Shown: one piece after another, positions 26,536 to 36,000 of the stretch
Layout: every line of letters starts with the position of its first letter
Position numbering within the stretch: position 1 is the stretch's first letter
Assembly (NCBI GenBank): GCA_020073645.1
Contig: JAIQET010000017.1
Span: 1-64,000 of the forward strand
Direction of reading: 5' to 3'
DNA length: 64,000 bases
From: Terriglobia bacterium
Lineage (GTDB): Bacteria; Acidobacteriota; Terriglobia; Terriglobales; Acidobacteriaceae
Translations under genes and position numbers: made by a program
Notes under the pieces: model-generated
What the model saw: only the letters and a program-made list of their open reading frames with translations
Told to the model about the DNA's origin: nothing
Database searches by the model: none

Positions 26536-26775
26536 ATGGCAAATCCTGTGTGGCAAGGACTGAAGAATTTTTGGGCGGCATGGACCCGTCTGGCCAAGAA
26601 GATTGGTAACTTCCAGGCCCGGGTCATTCTGACCGTGATGTACGCGGTCGTGCTGCTGCCATTCGGACTCATGGTGCGCCTGTTTGCGGACCCACTGAGA
26701 ATCAAAAAGCGCCCAACCGAGTGGCTCAACCACCCCGACGAAGTGATGGACATGCAGTGGGCCAAGAGGCAGTGA
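26536..26775 (+). CDS. SxtJ-like small membrane protein
   Basis: A 79-aa protein with a basic amphipathic N-terminus, one hydrophobic helix (ARVILTVMYAVVLLPFGLMVRLFA) and the tail DPLRIKKRPTEWLNH. This matches the SxtJ family found between DUF5989 and carbamoyltransferase genes in saxitoxin and polysaccharide loci. GAGGAAGG precedes the ATG; 9 bp after DUF5989 and 3 bp before the carbamoyltransferase. Likely an accessory of the carbamoyltransferase. Confidence 0.7.
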   Translation: MANPVWQGLKNFWAAWTRLAKKIGNFQARVILTVMYAVVLLPFGLMVRLFADPLRIKKRPTEWLNHPDEVMDMQWAKRQ

Positions 26776-26778
26776 ATC

Positions 26779-28566
26779 GTGGATATCCTGGGAATCTCCT
26801 GTTACTACCATGACGCGGCCGCCGTGCTGCTGCGTGACGGACAATTGATCGCCGCGTCGGAGGAAGAACGTTTCTCCCGTAAAAAGCACGATTACGGCTT
26901 TCCTAAGCAGGCCATCCAGTATTGCCTGGAAGCCGGCAAGATTAGCGGGTCAGATCTGGACTACGTCGTCTTCTTCGAGAAGCCTTTCCGCAAGCTGGAC
27001 CGCATCCTGGCCAGCGTCCTCGGCACCTATCCGAAATCATGGAAGGTTTTTCGTGAGTCCATGATTACGTGGGTGCTCGACAAACTCTGGGTTGCCAGCA
27101 CCCTGCAGAGCGAACTGGGCGTGAAGAAAGAGAAGGTGCTGTTTTCCGAGCATCACCTTTCCCATGCCGCCAGCGCCTATCTGTGCTCTCCCTTCGACGA
27201 GTCCGCGATCCTCACCGTGGACGGTGTGGGCGAGTGGGTCACGGCTACTTACGGCATCGGCCGTGGCAATGACATCAAGCTGACCAAGCAGATGGATTTC
27301 CCGCACTCCATCGGCCTGCTCTACAGCGCCTTCACCGCCTTCCTCGGCTTCGAGGTCAACGAGGGCGAGTACAAAGTCATGGGCATGGCGCCCTATGGCC
27401 AGCCCAAGTACGTGGACAAGGTTTGGAAGCTGGTCCACCAGAACAGCGACGGTTCCTTCGCGCTGGACATGGACTACTTCGAGTTCCACCATTCCACCGA
27501 GAGGACGTACAGCAAGAAGTTCGAGCAGTTGTTCGGAGAACCGCGTCCGACCAAGCTGCACTTCTTTACCGAGGCCACCGGCTTCCCCAAGTATTTCGGC
27601 GAACCGCCAGCCAATATCAAGGAAATCTCGAATCTCAACCAGCACTACGCCGACATCGCCGCCAGCATTCAGAAGGTGACGGAAGAGCTGATTCTCGGCA
27701 TGGCCCGCAATCTCCAGAAAGAGACCGGGCTGAAGAACCTGTGCATCGCGGGCGGGGTTGGACTCAACAGCGTAGCCAACAGCCGCATCATTCGCGAAAC
27801 ACCGTTCGAGCAAGTCTTCGTGCAGCCGGCTGCCGGCGACGGCGGCGGCGCGCTCGGAGCTGCTCTGTGGGCCTATAACACGCTGCTCGGCAAGCCGCGC
27901 AACTTCCGCATGGACCACGCCTACTGGGGCCGCCACTACGGTGGCTCCGAGATCAGTTCCTTCCTCAAGGGAAACAACATTCCTTACAAGCTGGTAGAGA
28001 ACGAAGATCACATGTTCGACCAGGTGGTGGAACGGCTGATGAACGGCAAGGTCATTGGCTGGTATCAGGGGCGCTTTGAGTGGGGACCGCGCGCGCTCGG
28101 CAACCGCAGCATCATCGCCGATCCGCGCAATCCGGAAATGAAGGATATCGTCAACGCCAAAATCAAGTTCCGCGAGCCCTATCGTCCGTTTGCGCCTTCC
28201 GTCCTGGCGGAATGCGCCGAAAAGTATTTCGAGCTGCCGCACGCCACCAGTCACTACCCGGCGCGCTACATGCTGTACGTGGTGCCGGTGAAGCAGGAGG
28301 CTCATCACATCCTGCCCGCCATCACCCACGTCGACGGCACCGGCCGCTTGCAAACGGTTTTCAAAGATCAGAGCCCGCGCTACTACAAACTGATCGAGCG
28401 TTTTGGCCAGGCAACCGGCGTTCCGGTACTGCTGAACACGTCGTTCAACCTACGGGGTGAGCCCATCGTCACTACGCCGGCCAACGCGTTTAACACTTTC
28501 GTGAAAAGCGAGATGGACTGTCTTGTCCTCGACAACTACATCGTCGAGAAGTCGTCGCTGAACTGA
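26779..28566 (+). CDS. Carbamoyltransferase (NodU/CmcH/SxtI family) 1
   Basis: A 595-aa cytoplasmic enzyme with the two expected domains. The N-terminal Kae1-like domain includes SEHHLSHAASAYL (metal-binding His pair), LTVDGVGEW and GGVGLNSVANSRI. The YrdC-like C-terminal domain includes EWGPRALGNRSIIADP and LLNTSFNLRGEPIV. It makes carbamoyl-adenylate from carbamoyl phosphate and ATP and transfers it to a hydroxyl, presumably of an EPS sugar. GTG start 3 bp after the SxtJ-like gene. Confidence 0.85.
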   Translation: MDILGISCYYHDAAAVLLRDGQLIAASEEERFSRKKHDYGFPKQAIQYCLEAGKISGSDLDYVVFFEKPFRKLDRILASVLGTYPKSWKVFRESMITWVLDKLWVASTLQSELGVKKEKVLFSEHHLSHAASAYLCSPFDESAILTVDGVGEWVTATYGIGRGNDIKLTKQMDFPHSIGLLYSAFTAFLGFEVNEGEYKVMGMAPYGQPKYVDKVWKLVHQNSDGSFALDMDYFEFHHSTERTYSKKFEQLFGEPRPTKLHFFTEATGFPKYFGEPPANIKEISNLNQHYADIAASIQKVTEELILGMARNLQKETGLKNLCIAGGVGLNSVANSRIIRETPFEQVFVQPAAGDGGGALGAALWAYNTLLGKPRNFRMDHAYWGRHYGGSEISSFLKGNNIPYKLVENEDHMFDQVVERLMNGKVIGWYQGRFEWGPRALGNRSIIADPRNPEMKDIVNAKIKFREPYRPFAPSVLAECAEKYFELPHATSHYPARYMLYVVPVKQEAHHILPAITHVDGTGRLQTVFKDQSPRYYKLIERFGQATGVPVLLNTSFNLRGEPIVTTPANAFNTFVKSEMDCLVLDNYIVEKSSLN

Positions 28567-28645
28567 AGTCGAAGCATCTCCCCTTAATTTGTCGTTGTTC
28601 AAAACTGCAGTCGAGCAGGGTCGCTTCCCTGCCCCGATTGGACAA

Positions 28646-29863
28646 ATGAGCACAGACACTACATTGAAGCCGGTTGGCGCGCTGCGAACCGATCCCGAGC
28701 TCGGCCTCCATCCTCCGGCCGATCCTCGGATCACCAGCCTTGGACCTTCGCTGCGAGCCGACTACGTGATCGTAGGCTCCGGTCTGACCGGTGGAACCAT
28801 CGCCCGCTTCCTGGCTGACGCCGGGCGCGATGTCATCGTCCTCGAACGCCGCGCCCACCTTGGCGGCAACGTCCACGATCACAAGCATCCCAGTGGCGTC
28901 CGCATCCACACCTACGGGCCGCACTACTTCCGCACCGGGTCGGAAGAGATCTGGGAATTCGTCAACCGCTTCGCCTCCTTTTATAAGTACGAAGCCGTTG
29001 TGAAGTCCCAGGTCGATGGCCAGATCGAAAACTGGCCCATCGCCGCCAGTTACATCCGGCGCAGCGTGGGCAAGGATTGGAAGCCGTCGTTCACTGGCAC
29101 CCCGGCCAACTTCGAAGAAGCCTCGCTGGCCATGATGCCCGAACTGGTCTACCGCAAGTTCGTCAAGGGCTACAGCGAAAAACAGTGGGGCGTGAACGCG
29201 ACCGAACTGTCCGCCGATCTGGCCCGCCGCTTCGATGTGCGCGAGGACGATGAACCCCGCCTCATGCGCCACAAGTATCAGGGCATTCCCCGGGAAGGTT
29301 ACGCGGAATTCACCAAGAACATTCTGTCCGGCATTCCGGTGGTGCTCCACTTCGATTATCTGAAGCACAGAGACCGCATCAAGGCGCGAAAGTTGCTGGT
29401 CTTTACCGGACCCATCGATGAATTCTTCGGCTACGACATGGGCCGGCTGCGTTACCGGGGTCAGCGCCGCGAGCATTCGTATCTTCCAGGCCATGACCTG
29501 GTACAGCCCTGCGGCCAGGTCAACAACCCGGACCCCTCCAACGGCCCGTACATCCGCACCCTGGAATGGAAGCACATGATGCCACCCGAGGAGATTCCGA
29601 ACATCAAGGGAACAGTGCTGACGCGGGAATACACGTATAGTCCGGAGAACCCCAACCACCAGGAGTATCCCTTCCCGGACCGGCAGAATCAGGAACTCTA
29701 CCAGCAGTACCGGGCTCGGGCCGAGGCCATCCCCGGCTTGCTGGTTTGCGGACGCCTCGGAGAGTACCGCTACTACGACATGGATCAGGCGATCGGACGC
29801 GCCATGATGCTGGCGCGCCAACTGCTCGCGCAGGAACCGATGCACGCCGCCTGTGCCGATTAG
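28646..29863 (+). CDS. glf: UDP-galactopyranose mutase
   Basis: A 405-aa flavoenzyme converting UDP-galactopyranose to UDP-galactofuranose. FAD fold YVIVGSGLTGGTIARFLA, then GGNVHDHKHPSGVRIHTYGPHYFRT and KGYSEKQWGV, both mutase signatures, and the late CGRLGEYRYYDMDQAIGRA. The ATG at 28646 is preferred over a TTG at 28589, but neither has a strong ribosome binding site. No gene with an obvious galactofuranosyltransferase signature is adjacent; the GT4 at 23111 is a candidate. Confidence 0.85.
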   Translation: MSTDTTLKPVGALRTDPELGLHPPADPRITSLGPSLRADYVIVGSGLTGGTIARFLADAGRDVIVLERRAHLGGNVHDHKHPSGVRIHTYGPHYFRTGSEEIWEFVNRFASFYKYEAVVKSQVDGQIENWPIAASYIRRSVGKDWKPSFTGTPANFEEASLAMMPELVYRKFVKGYSEKQWGVNATELSADLARRFDVREDDEPRLMRHKYQGIPREGYAEFTKNILSGIPVVLHFDYLKHRDRIKARKLLVFTGPIDEFFGYDMGRLRYRGQRREHSYLPGHDLVQPCGQVNNPDPSNGPYIRTLEWKHMMPPEEIPNIKGTVLTREYTYSPENPNHQEYPFPDRQNQELYQQYRARAEAIPGLLVCGRLGEYRYYDMDQAIGRAMMLARQLLAQEPMHAACAD

Positions 29864-29995
29864 TTAGCCGATGCAGTACGACTTTGTGCACGTGATGTCT
29901 TGAAGGTTACGGGCATCCTTCCCGTTAGAGGACAGGACCCGGGACTGTACGTCAGGCTGGTTTTAACAAACTTGTCAGATAGGGACCAAGGGATC

Positions 29996-30781
29996 ATGGC
30001 CATCGAACCAATGAAAGCCTCAATACCGGGCGAAGCCGCGCCCAGCTCCGGTTCGGAGTATTTCTATTCGGCTGCCTCGGTCATCGAAAGCGACCGCTAC
30101 CGCTGGTTCATGCAGGATCTCGACCGGGTCGAGGCTCAACTGAAGTACAAGTTCGAGCACAACCTCTCGATTCGCATTCAGCTCGCGATCAAGCGAGGGA
30201 TCGATATTGTCGGCAGCTTTTTCCTGATTGTTCTGCTCGCGCCCGTGTTTCTGCTCACTGCCCTGGCGGTGCGCCTGACCTCGCCCGGCCCCATTACCTA
30301 CAACGCCAAGCGCTGGGCCTTGAACCAGGGGCATTTCATCTGCCTGAAGTTTCGTTCGATGCGGACAGACCAGCACAAGATCATGAACACTGCCGAAGTT
30401 CAGGAGATGCAGAAGAACGGCATTCTGCTCAAGTTGAAGAAAGACCCGCGCCTGACGGCCATCGGCTCCTTCATCCGTAAGACCAGCATCGACGAACTGC
30501 CGCAGCTCTTCAATGTGCTGAAAGGCGACATGAGCCTGGTCGGACCCCGTCCGCTGGTCTTGCACATGATGCAACCTTACCCCAAGGTCCGGCGCGTGCG
30601 CTGCATGATGCGCCCGGGAATCACCGGCCTGTGGCAGATTCGCGATCGCGAGAACAACACCAGCGTGATCGGCATGATGCCGCACGATCTCGACTACCTG
30701 CTCAACTTCAATCTCTGGCTCGACATCAAGATCCTGCTCGCGACCCTTCCCGCCGTCCTGTGGGGCACGGGCGCCTGCTGA
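29996..30781 (+). CDS. Initiating phosphoglycosyl transferase (bacterial sugar transferase family)
   Basis: A 261-aa monotopic phosphoglycosyl transferase that starts the repeat unit on undecaprenyl phosphate. A hydrophilic N-terminal ~65 residues precede the basic KRGIDIVGS and re-entrant helix [20 protein letters not shown]. The core motifs [34 protein letters not shown] (Asp-Glu catalytic dyad) and GITGLWQI follow. Lacks the four extra N-terminal helices of WbaP/WcaJ. ATG 29996 follows AAGGGA; a TTG at 29900 is less likely. Confidence 0.85.
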   Translation: MAIEPMKASIPGEAAPSSGSEYFYSAASVIESDRYRWFMQDLDRVEAQLKYKFEHNLSIRIQLAIKRGIDIVGSFFLIVLLAPVFLLTALAVRLTSPGPITYNAKRWALNQGHFICLKFRSMRTDQHKIMNTAEVQEMQKNGILLKLKKDPRLTAIGSFIRKTSIDELPQLFNVLKGDMSLVGPRPLVLHMMQPYPKVRRVRCMMRPGITGLWQIRDRENNTSVIGMMPHDLDYLLNFNLWLDIKILLATLPAVLWGTGAC

Positions 30782-30815
30782 AACGAACTCGAAACCAGGT
30801 TCCGGAGCTTTTTTG

Positions 30816-31673
30816 ATGCCTTCCACCTATCGCAAAATTCGCCACAAAGCTTCCAGGACGTTTTTGCGCGCTCCCATCATCTGGATGCGCCATCGCGGCA
30901 TCGATCGCAATGACGTGATGGTTGCCTCCTATCCCCGCTCAGGCAACACCTGGCTGCGCTTTCTTCTGACCAGGATCCTGACGGGCAAGTCCGCCGGCTT
31001 CGACAACGTGAACAGCGTCATCGCAGAGATCGGGATTCATAAGGATGCCCTCCCGCTACTCCCCGGCACCGGCCGCCTGATCAAGACGCACGAACTCTAT
31101 CGCCCCACTTACAAGCGCTCCATTTACCTCATCCGGGACGTGAGGGACGTTCTGCTCTCGCAGTACTCCCGCGAGAACGAACTGGGGCTGGTCTGGTGGG
31201 GCAATTTTGACGGCTACATCAAGGCATTTCTGGAAGGCACTATCAACGGCTTCGGCCCCTGGCAGGAGCACATTCCACAGTGGCTCGATTCCCCGTTGGC
31301 CAAACGCGGTGACTTGCTCGCCGTGAAGTTCGCCGATATGCGCCGCAATACCCAGGAAACCCTGGAACGCGTCGTGGACTTCCTCGGCTTCGAGGTGCAG
31401 CCTGAAGTGATTGCCGAGGCTATCGCCGACAATACTGTCGAGAAAATGCGTGCCCGCGAAGAACGCTCGCAGAAACTGCACAAGAGCACGCGCGAGGAAG
31501 GCCGCTTCGTCCGCAAAGGCGCCGTCATGGGCTGGCGCGAAAAGTTCACCGAACCCCAACTGGAACTCATCGAGCAGTATGCCGGAGAAACCATGTCGCG
31601 CATGGATTTCCCCAGCTGGAAAACCGTGGTGCGAAAAGACACCGAACCGGAGCTCACCGGCGCCAGCGCGTAA
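30816..31673 (+). CDS. PAPS-dependent sulfotransferase 2
   Basis: A 285-aa sulfotransferase closely related to the one at 18644: SYPRSGNTWLRF loop about 36 residues in, FDNVNSVIAEIGIH, YLIRDVRDVLLSQY, and the terminal GWREKFTEPQLELIEQYAGE. The ATG at 30816 has CCGGAG upstream. It is either a duplicate with a different acceptor position or redundant. Two sulfotransferases point to sulfation at more than one site of the polymer. Confidence 0.8.
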   Translation: MPSTYRKIRHKASRTFLRAPIIWMRHRGIDRNDVMVASYPRSGNTWLRFLLTRILTGKSAGFDNVNSVIAEIGIHKDALPLLPGTGRLIKTHELYRPTYKRSIYLIRDVRDVLLSQYSRENELGLVWWGNFDGYIKAFLEGTINGFGPWQEHIPQWLDSPLAKRGDLLAVKFADMRRNTQETLERVVDFLGFEVQPEVIAEAIADNTVEKMRAREERSQKLHKSTREEGRFVRKGAVMGWREKFTEPQLELIEQYAGETMSRMDFPSWKTVVRKDTEPELTGASA

Positions 31674-31695
31674 GGAACTCAAGGGCTTTCCCGAA

Positions 31696-33000
31696 ATGCT
31701 TGACACTGAATTAAAGACCCCGGAACAGCAGGACATGGTGCCCATACGCCGACAGAGCGCCTCCCGTGTGCCGTTCTACCTCCTGGTGCTCTCCATCCTG
31801 CTGGTGGTTTTCAATCACGTCTATATCCCAAACCTCCATTTCGACTGGCTGAATGTCATCCCCCTGCTGGCCACCATCTATATCGGCTACGCAGTCGTGG
31901 CACTAAACAAGACCTGCGGTCACATCGGCTACGTCGCGCGCTCCATCTCGGAAGACGAGACGGTCCGCAAGCCCTTCGGCTCATTTCTACTCTCGCCGTA
32001 CGTCCGTTCCATGCTGGTCATGCTGCTGCTGCTGGTCGTGGCCGAATTCGGTCTGCGCTGCGTCAGCTACAACCGTGCCCTGCTTTACGAGCGCCAGGGT
32101 GATCTGTTGTTTACCCCGGTGCCCAACCAGGAATACGTCGAGAAAATTTCCTTGACCCATTCCCGGATTAACGATCTCGGGCTGCGCGGTGGGCCGGTTG
32201 ACACCACGGGCAAGCAGATCGTGCTTTGCCTGGGAGACTCCGTGACCTACGGCTACGGCGTGGATGACAACCACACCTATCCTGCCGAACTGCAGCGGGC
32301 GCTGGACCGTGCCTACCCCGGCCGCTTCGCTGTGCTGAATGGCGGTGTGGATGCCTACCCTGTACCTTTCATGCGGCAGAAGTTCCTTTATCTGTGGAAC
32401 CGCGGAGTCCATCCCGACGTGGTCATCGTCGGCTATAGCTTCAATGAAGGTGGGCTCGGTCATCTGGTGAGCGGCGACGCCCAACTGAAGGACAAATTCG
32501 CCGCCGCCGTGCGCTTCAAGAACCACGTGCGCAGCGTCGCGCTGTACAACCTCATCGTGGAGAACTGGGCTCGCGCCTCCTACAACCGCATGAAGAAGTA
32601 CATGGTCCCAGGCACCAACTTCAAGACCCTATCCAAGGAAGATGTTGAAACCCGTTACCAGAAATCATTACAGGATTTTTATGATGACCTCTCTGCCCGG
32701 CATGTGAAACCCGTATTCCTGCTGTTTACGGGTTTTGACGGCCGCACCGGCGTGTATGACGAAAAAGGGCCATTCCAGATCCAGTTCGGCGAATTCGCCG
32801 AACAGCATGGAATTCCCCTGCTGCGGAGCAGCCAGTTGCTCGCGGGTCAGTCGTCGGTACCCGCAGATATCCAGAAGTATTTCCAGGACCAGTGCCACAT
32901 GAAAGAGATGGGCACGCAGATCGTTGGGGAACGAGTCGCCGGATTTCTGCCCTCCATCCTGGACAAATCCTCACCAGCACTAGTTTCCGGAAACCAGTAG
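31696..33000 (+). CDS. Membrane-anchored SGNH/GDSL hydrolase
   Basis: A 434-aa protein with three predicted membrane helices in its first third (about 25-44, 51-70, 102-120), followed by an SGNH domain: CLGDSVTYGYG (nucleophile Ser182), LNGGVDAYP and a late DQCHMKEMG with the Asp-His pair. Likely adds or removes acyl groups on the exported polysaccharide at the membrane surface. It ends the EPS block; 22 bp after the sulfotransferase. Confidence 0.7.
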   Translation: MLDTELKTPEQQDMVPIRRQSASRVPFYLLVLSILLVVFNHVYIPNLHFDWLNVIPLLATIYIGYAVVALNKTCGHIGYVARSISEDETVRKPFGSFLLSPYVRSMLVMLLLLVVAEFGLRCVSYNRALLYERQGDLLFTPVPNQEYVEKISLTHSRINDLGLRGGPVDTTGKQIVLCLGDSVTYGYGVDDNHTYPAELQRALDRAYPGRFAVLNGGVDAYPVPFMRQKFLYLWNRGVHPDVVIVGYSFNEGGLGHLVSGDAQLKDKFAAAVRFKNHVRSVALYNLIVENWARASYNRMKKYMVPGTNFKTLSKEDVETRYQKSLQDFYDDLSARHVKPVFLLFTGFDGRTGVYDEKGPFQIQFGEFAEQHGIPLLRSSQLLAGQSSVPADIQKYFQDQCHMKEMGTQIVGERVAGFLPSILDKSSPALVSGNQ

Positions 33001-33043
33001 GCCAACTCTAACCATTACGCCACTTCGCACGGGGGATGTTGTT

Positions 33044-36000
33044 ATGCGGTGTTCTGCTCCAGTCCATTTCCTTCACTCTCGGGTTGCTCGTTTCGTTCTC
33101 CGCATCGGCGTGTTTGCCATTTGCCTTACCATTGCACTGGGTGTCCTGGGCCAGTCCGCCTTGGCGCAGCAGAGTCGCGCTGCGGTAAGGCAACAGACTT
33201 TTCCCATCACGCACATAATCTTCATGATTAAGGAGAACCGGTCCTTCGACAACATGTTCGGGGCGTTCCCCGGGGCCCGCGGCGCCACCAGCGGCCCCAT
33301 TTCTACCGGGCAGGTTCTCCAGTTGCAGCGCACTCCCGATGTGATGCCCCGCGATCTCTGCCACACCTGGAACTGCAACATCGTAGCCATCGACGGTGGC
33401 CGCATGGACAAGTGGGACATCACGGTGGGAGACGCCACCTTCGCCTGCAACCTCAACGGCGACTACCTCTGCTACTCCCAGTACCAGCAGGCGGATCTCC
33501 CCAACTACTTCACTTACGCCAGCACCTTCACCCTGGCGGACAATTATTTCTCCTCCATTCACGCCACCAGCAATCCCAACCACGTCTACACGGTTGCCGC
33601 TACCTCCGATTCCATCATCGGGCAGGCGCACCTGCAGAGCAACGGCCTGACGGGCGAATCGGGCTGCCAATCCGACCCCGCCTCTACCGTGAACGTGCTC
33701 GCCGCCAACGGCGACATCCTCACCCCGTTTCCCTGTTTCGATTTCACCTCGCTGGTGGACAGCCTGGATGCCGCCGGCATCTCCTGGAGTTACTACACAC
33801 CCGCCGGCAGTTCGTACAACCCGCTGGAGGAAATCAATCACATCCGTAATAACCCGACGGAATGGAACGCGCACATCAAGGATGACAACCAGTTTGCCAA
33901 CGATGCGGCGTCGGGAAATCTCCCGGCCGTAACTTGGTTGGTGACCGGCGATAACGTCAGCGAGCACCCTGCCAACAGCGTCTGCAATGGAGAAAACTGG
34001 GACGTACAGCAACTCAATGCCCTCATGGCAGGAGATTGGTTGCATACCGCCGTTTTCCTGCTCTGGGACGATAGTGGCGGCTTCTACGACCACGTTCCCC
34101 CGCCGGTCATCGACCAATTCGGCCCGGGACCGCGGGTTCCGCTCGTTATCATTTCGCCCTATGCGCTCTCCGGTAACATCTCCCACACGCTTTATGAACA
34201 CTCCTCGTTGTTGAAGTTTACGGAAACCATCTTCGGTCTGTCCCCGATCCATGAGCGGGATGCAAACCCGATAATCGGCGACATGACCGATGCCTTCGAT
34301 TTCACCCAGACGCCGCTGCCGCCACTCACCCTGGCGACGCGCTCCTGCTCTCCCGCATCACAAAGCACGCTCACCTTCCCACCGCAGGCGGTGGGGACAT
34401 CCAGTCCGATTAAGACCGCCACAGTCTCGAACTTCGGTACGACCACTCTGACGATTACCAACATTTCCAGCAGTAGTCCCGAATTCACCCAGACCAATAC
34501 CTGTGCCGCACCGCTTCCGCCGGCGGGCACCGGAAAAATCCCCACTTGCACCATCAATGTGACCTTCAAGCCCACTGCCACCGGCAACCGCGCGGGCACG
34601 CTGACCATTACGGATACAGATCCTTCGAGCCCCCAGCTCATCTCTGTGACCGGCGTGGGCACCAACATCAGCCTGACTCCCAGTCTGTTGAGTTTCGGCA
34701 CGGTGCAGGTTTCGTCTACCAAGGTGCTGACCTCGACCTTTAAGAACCTGGGCACCTCTCTCCTCAACATCTCGAGCATTGTGGCGTCTGGGGACTACAC
34801 CCAGACCAATACCTGCGGCAGCAGCCTCAGTGCGGGTGCTAGCTGCACCATCACCGTCACCTTCAGGCCCACGCTCGCCGGTGTAAGGTTCGGCACGGTT
34901 AGCATTACCGACAGTGATGGCAGCAGCCCACAGGCATTGAACCTCACGGGCATCGGTTCCGCGCTCACCATCTCCCCATCCAGCCTGATCTTCCCCACCA
35001 TCAGCGTGGGCAAGACCAGTGCCCCCAAGACCGTGACACTAACCAACAGCGGAAGCACTTCGGTCGGCATCACCAACATCACAACCCAAGGCACCCTGCA
35101 GCAGACCGACTCCGATTTCTCGCAGACCAACACTTGTGGCAGCAGCCTGGGGGCGGGTTCCAGTTGCACCGTCAACGTCAGCTTCACCCCAACCAATCCG
35201 GGCTCTCGCGCCGGCGACCTGGTCTTCTTTGATTCTGAGATCGCCACCTCCCCGCAGAGCATTCTGTTGACCGGGGTAGGCTCAGCCAACGCGACGCCCT
35301 GGGTCAGCAATCCGCTGGTGCCCACCAGTGCCGCTCCCGGAGGAGCTACCTTTACCCTCACGGTCAACGGCACAGGATTTGTTTCTGGCGCCATAGTGAA
35401 TTGGAACGGCATCGCTTTGGCCACCACCTTCGTCAGCGCTTCCAAGCTGACCGCCACCGTGCCAGCTTCGAATATCGCCACAGCCGGAACAGCTCTTGTT
35501 ACCGCGACCAATCCGACTCCTGGTGGTGGCGTCTCCAACGTCGTCCTGTTCCAGGTCACCGCGGGTGGTGCGCCCGGCACGCTGACTAAGTCGGACATCG
35601 CCACCGGCACCGCTCCCTTGGGGGTGGCTGAAGGTGACTTCAACCGAGACGGCATCCTCGACCTCGCAGTAGTCAACAGCGGAAGTAATACCGTCTCGAT
35701 TCTGACCGGCAACGGGGCTGGTTCCTTTACTCTCAAGTCCAGTCCCGTGACTGGCACGGCGCCTACCGCCGTCGCTACCGGAGACTTCAACGGCGATGGC
35801 AAGCTCGACCTGGCCGTCGCTTACCTCGGAAACTCGACTTCGGTCCTTCCCGCGGTTTCCATCCTGCTGGGCAACGGGGATGGCACCTTCACTCCTGCCG
35901 TGGGAGCTGCTCCTCAAGTCGGCGCCGGACCCGTATCCGTGGCCACGGCTGACTTTGGCAAGGATGGACGCCTGAATGTCGTAACCGCCAACAACATCGA

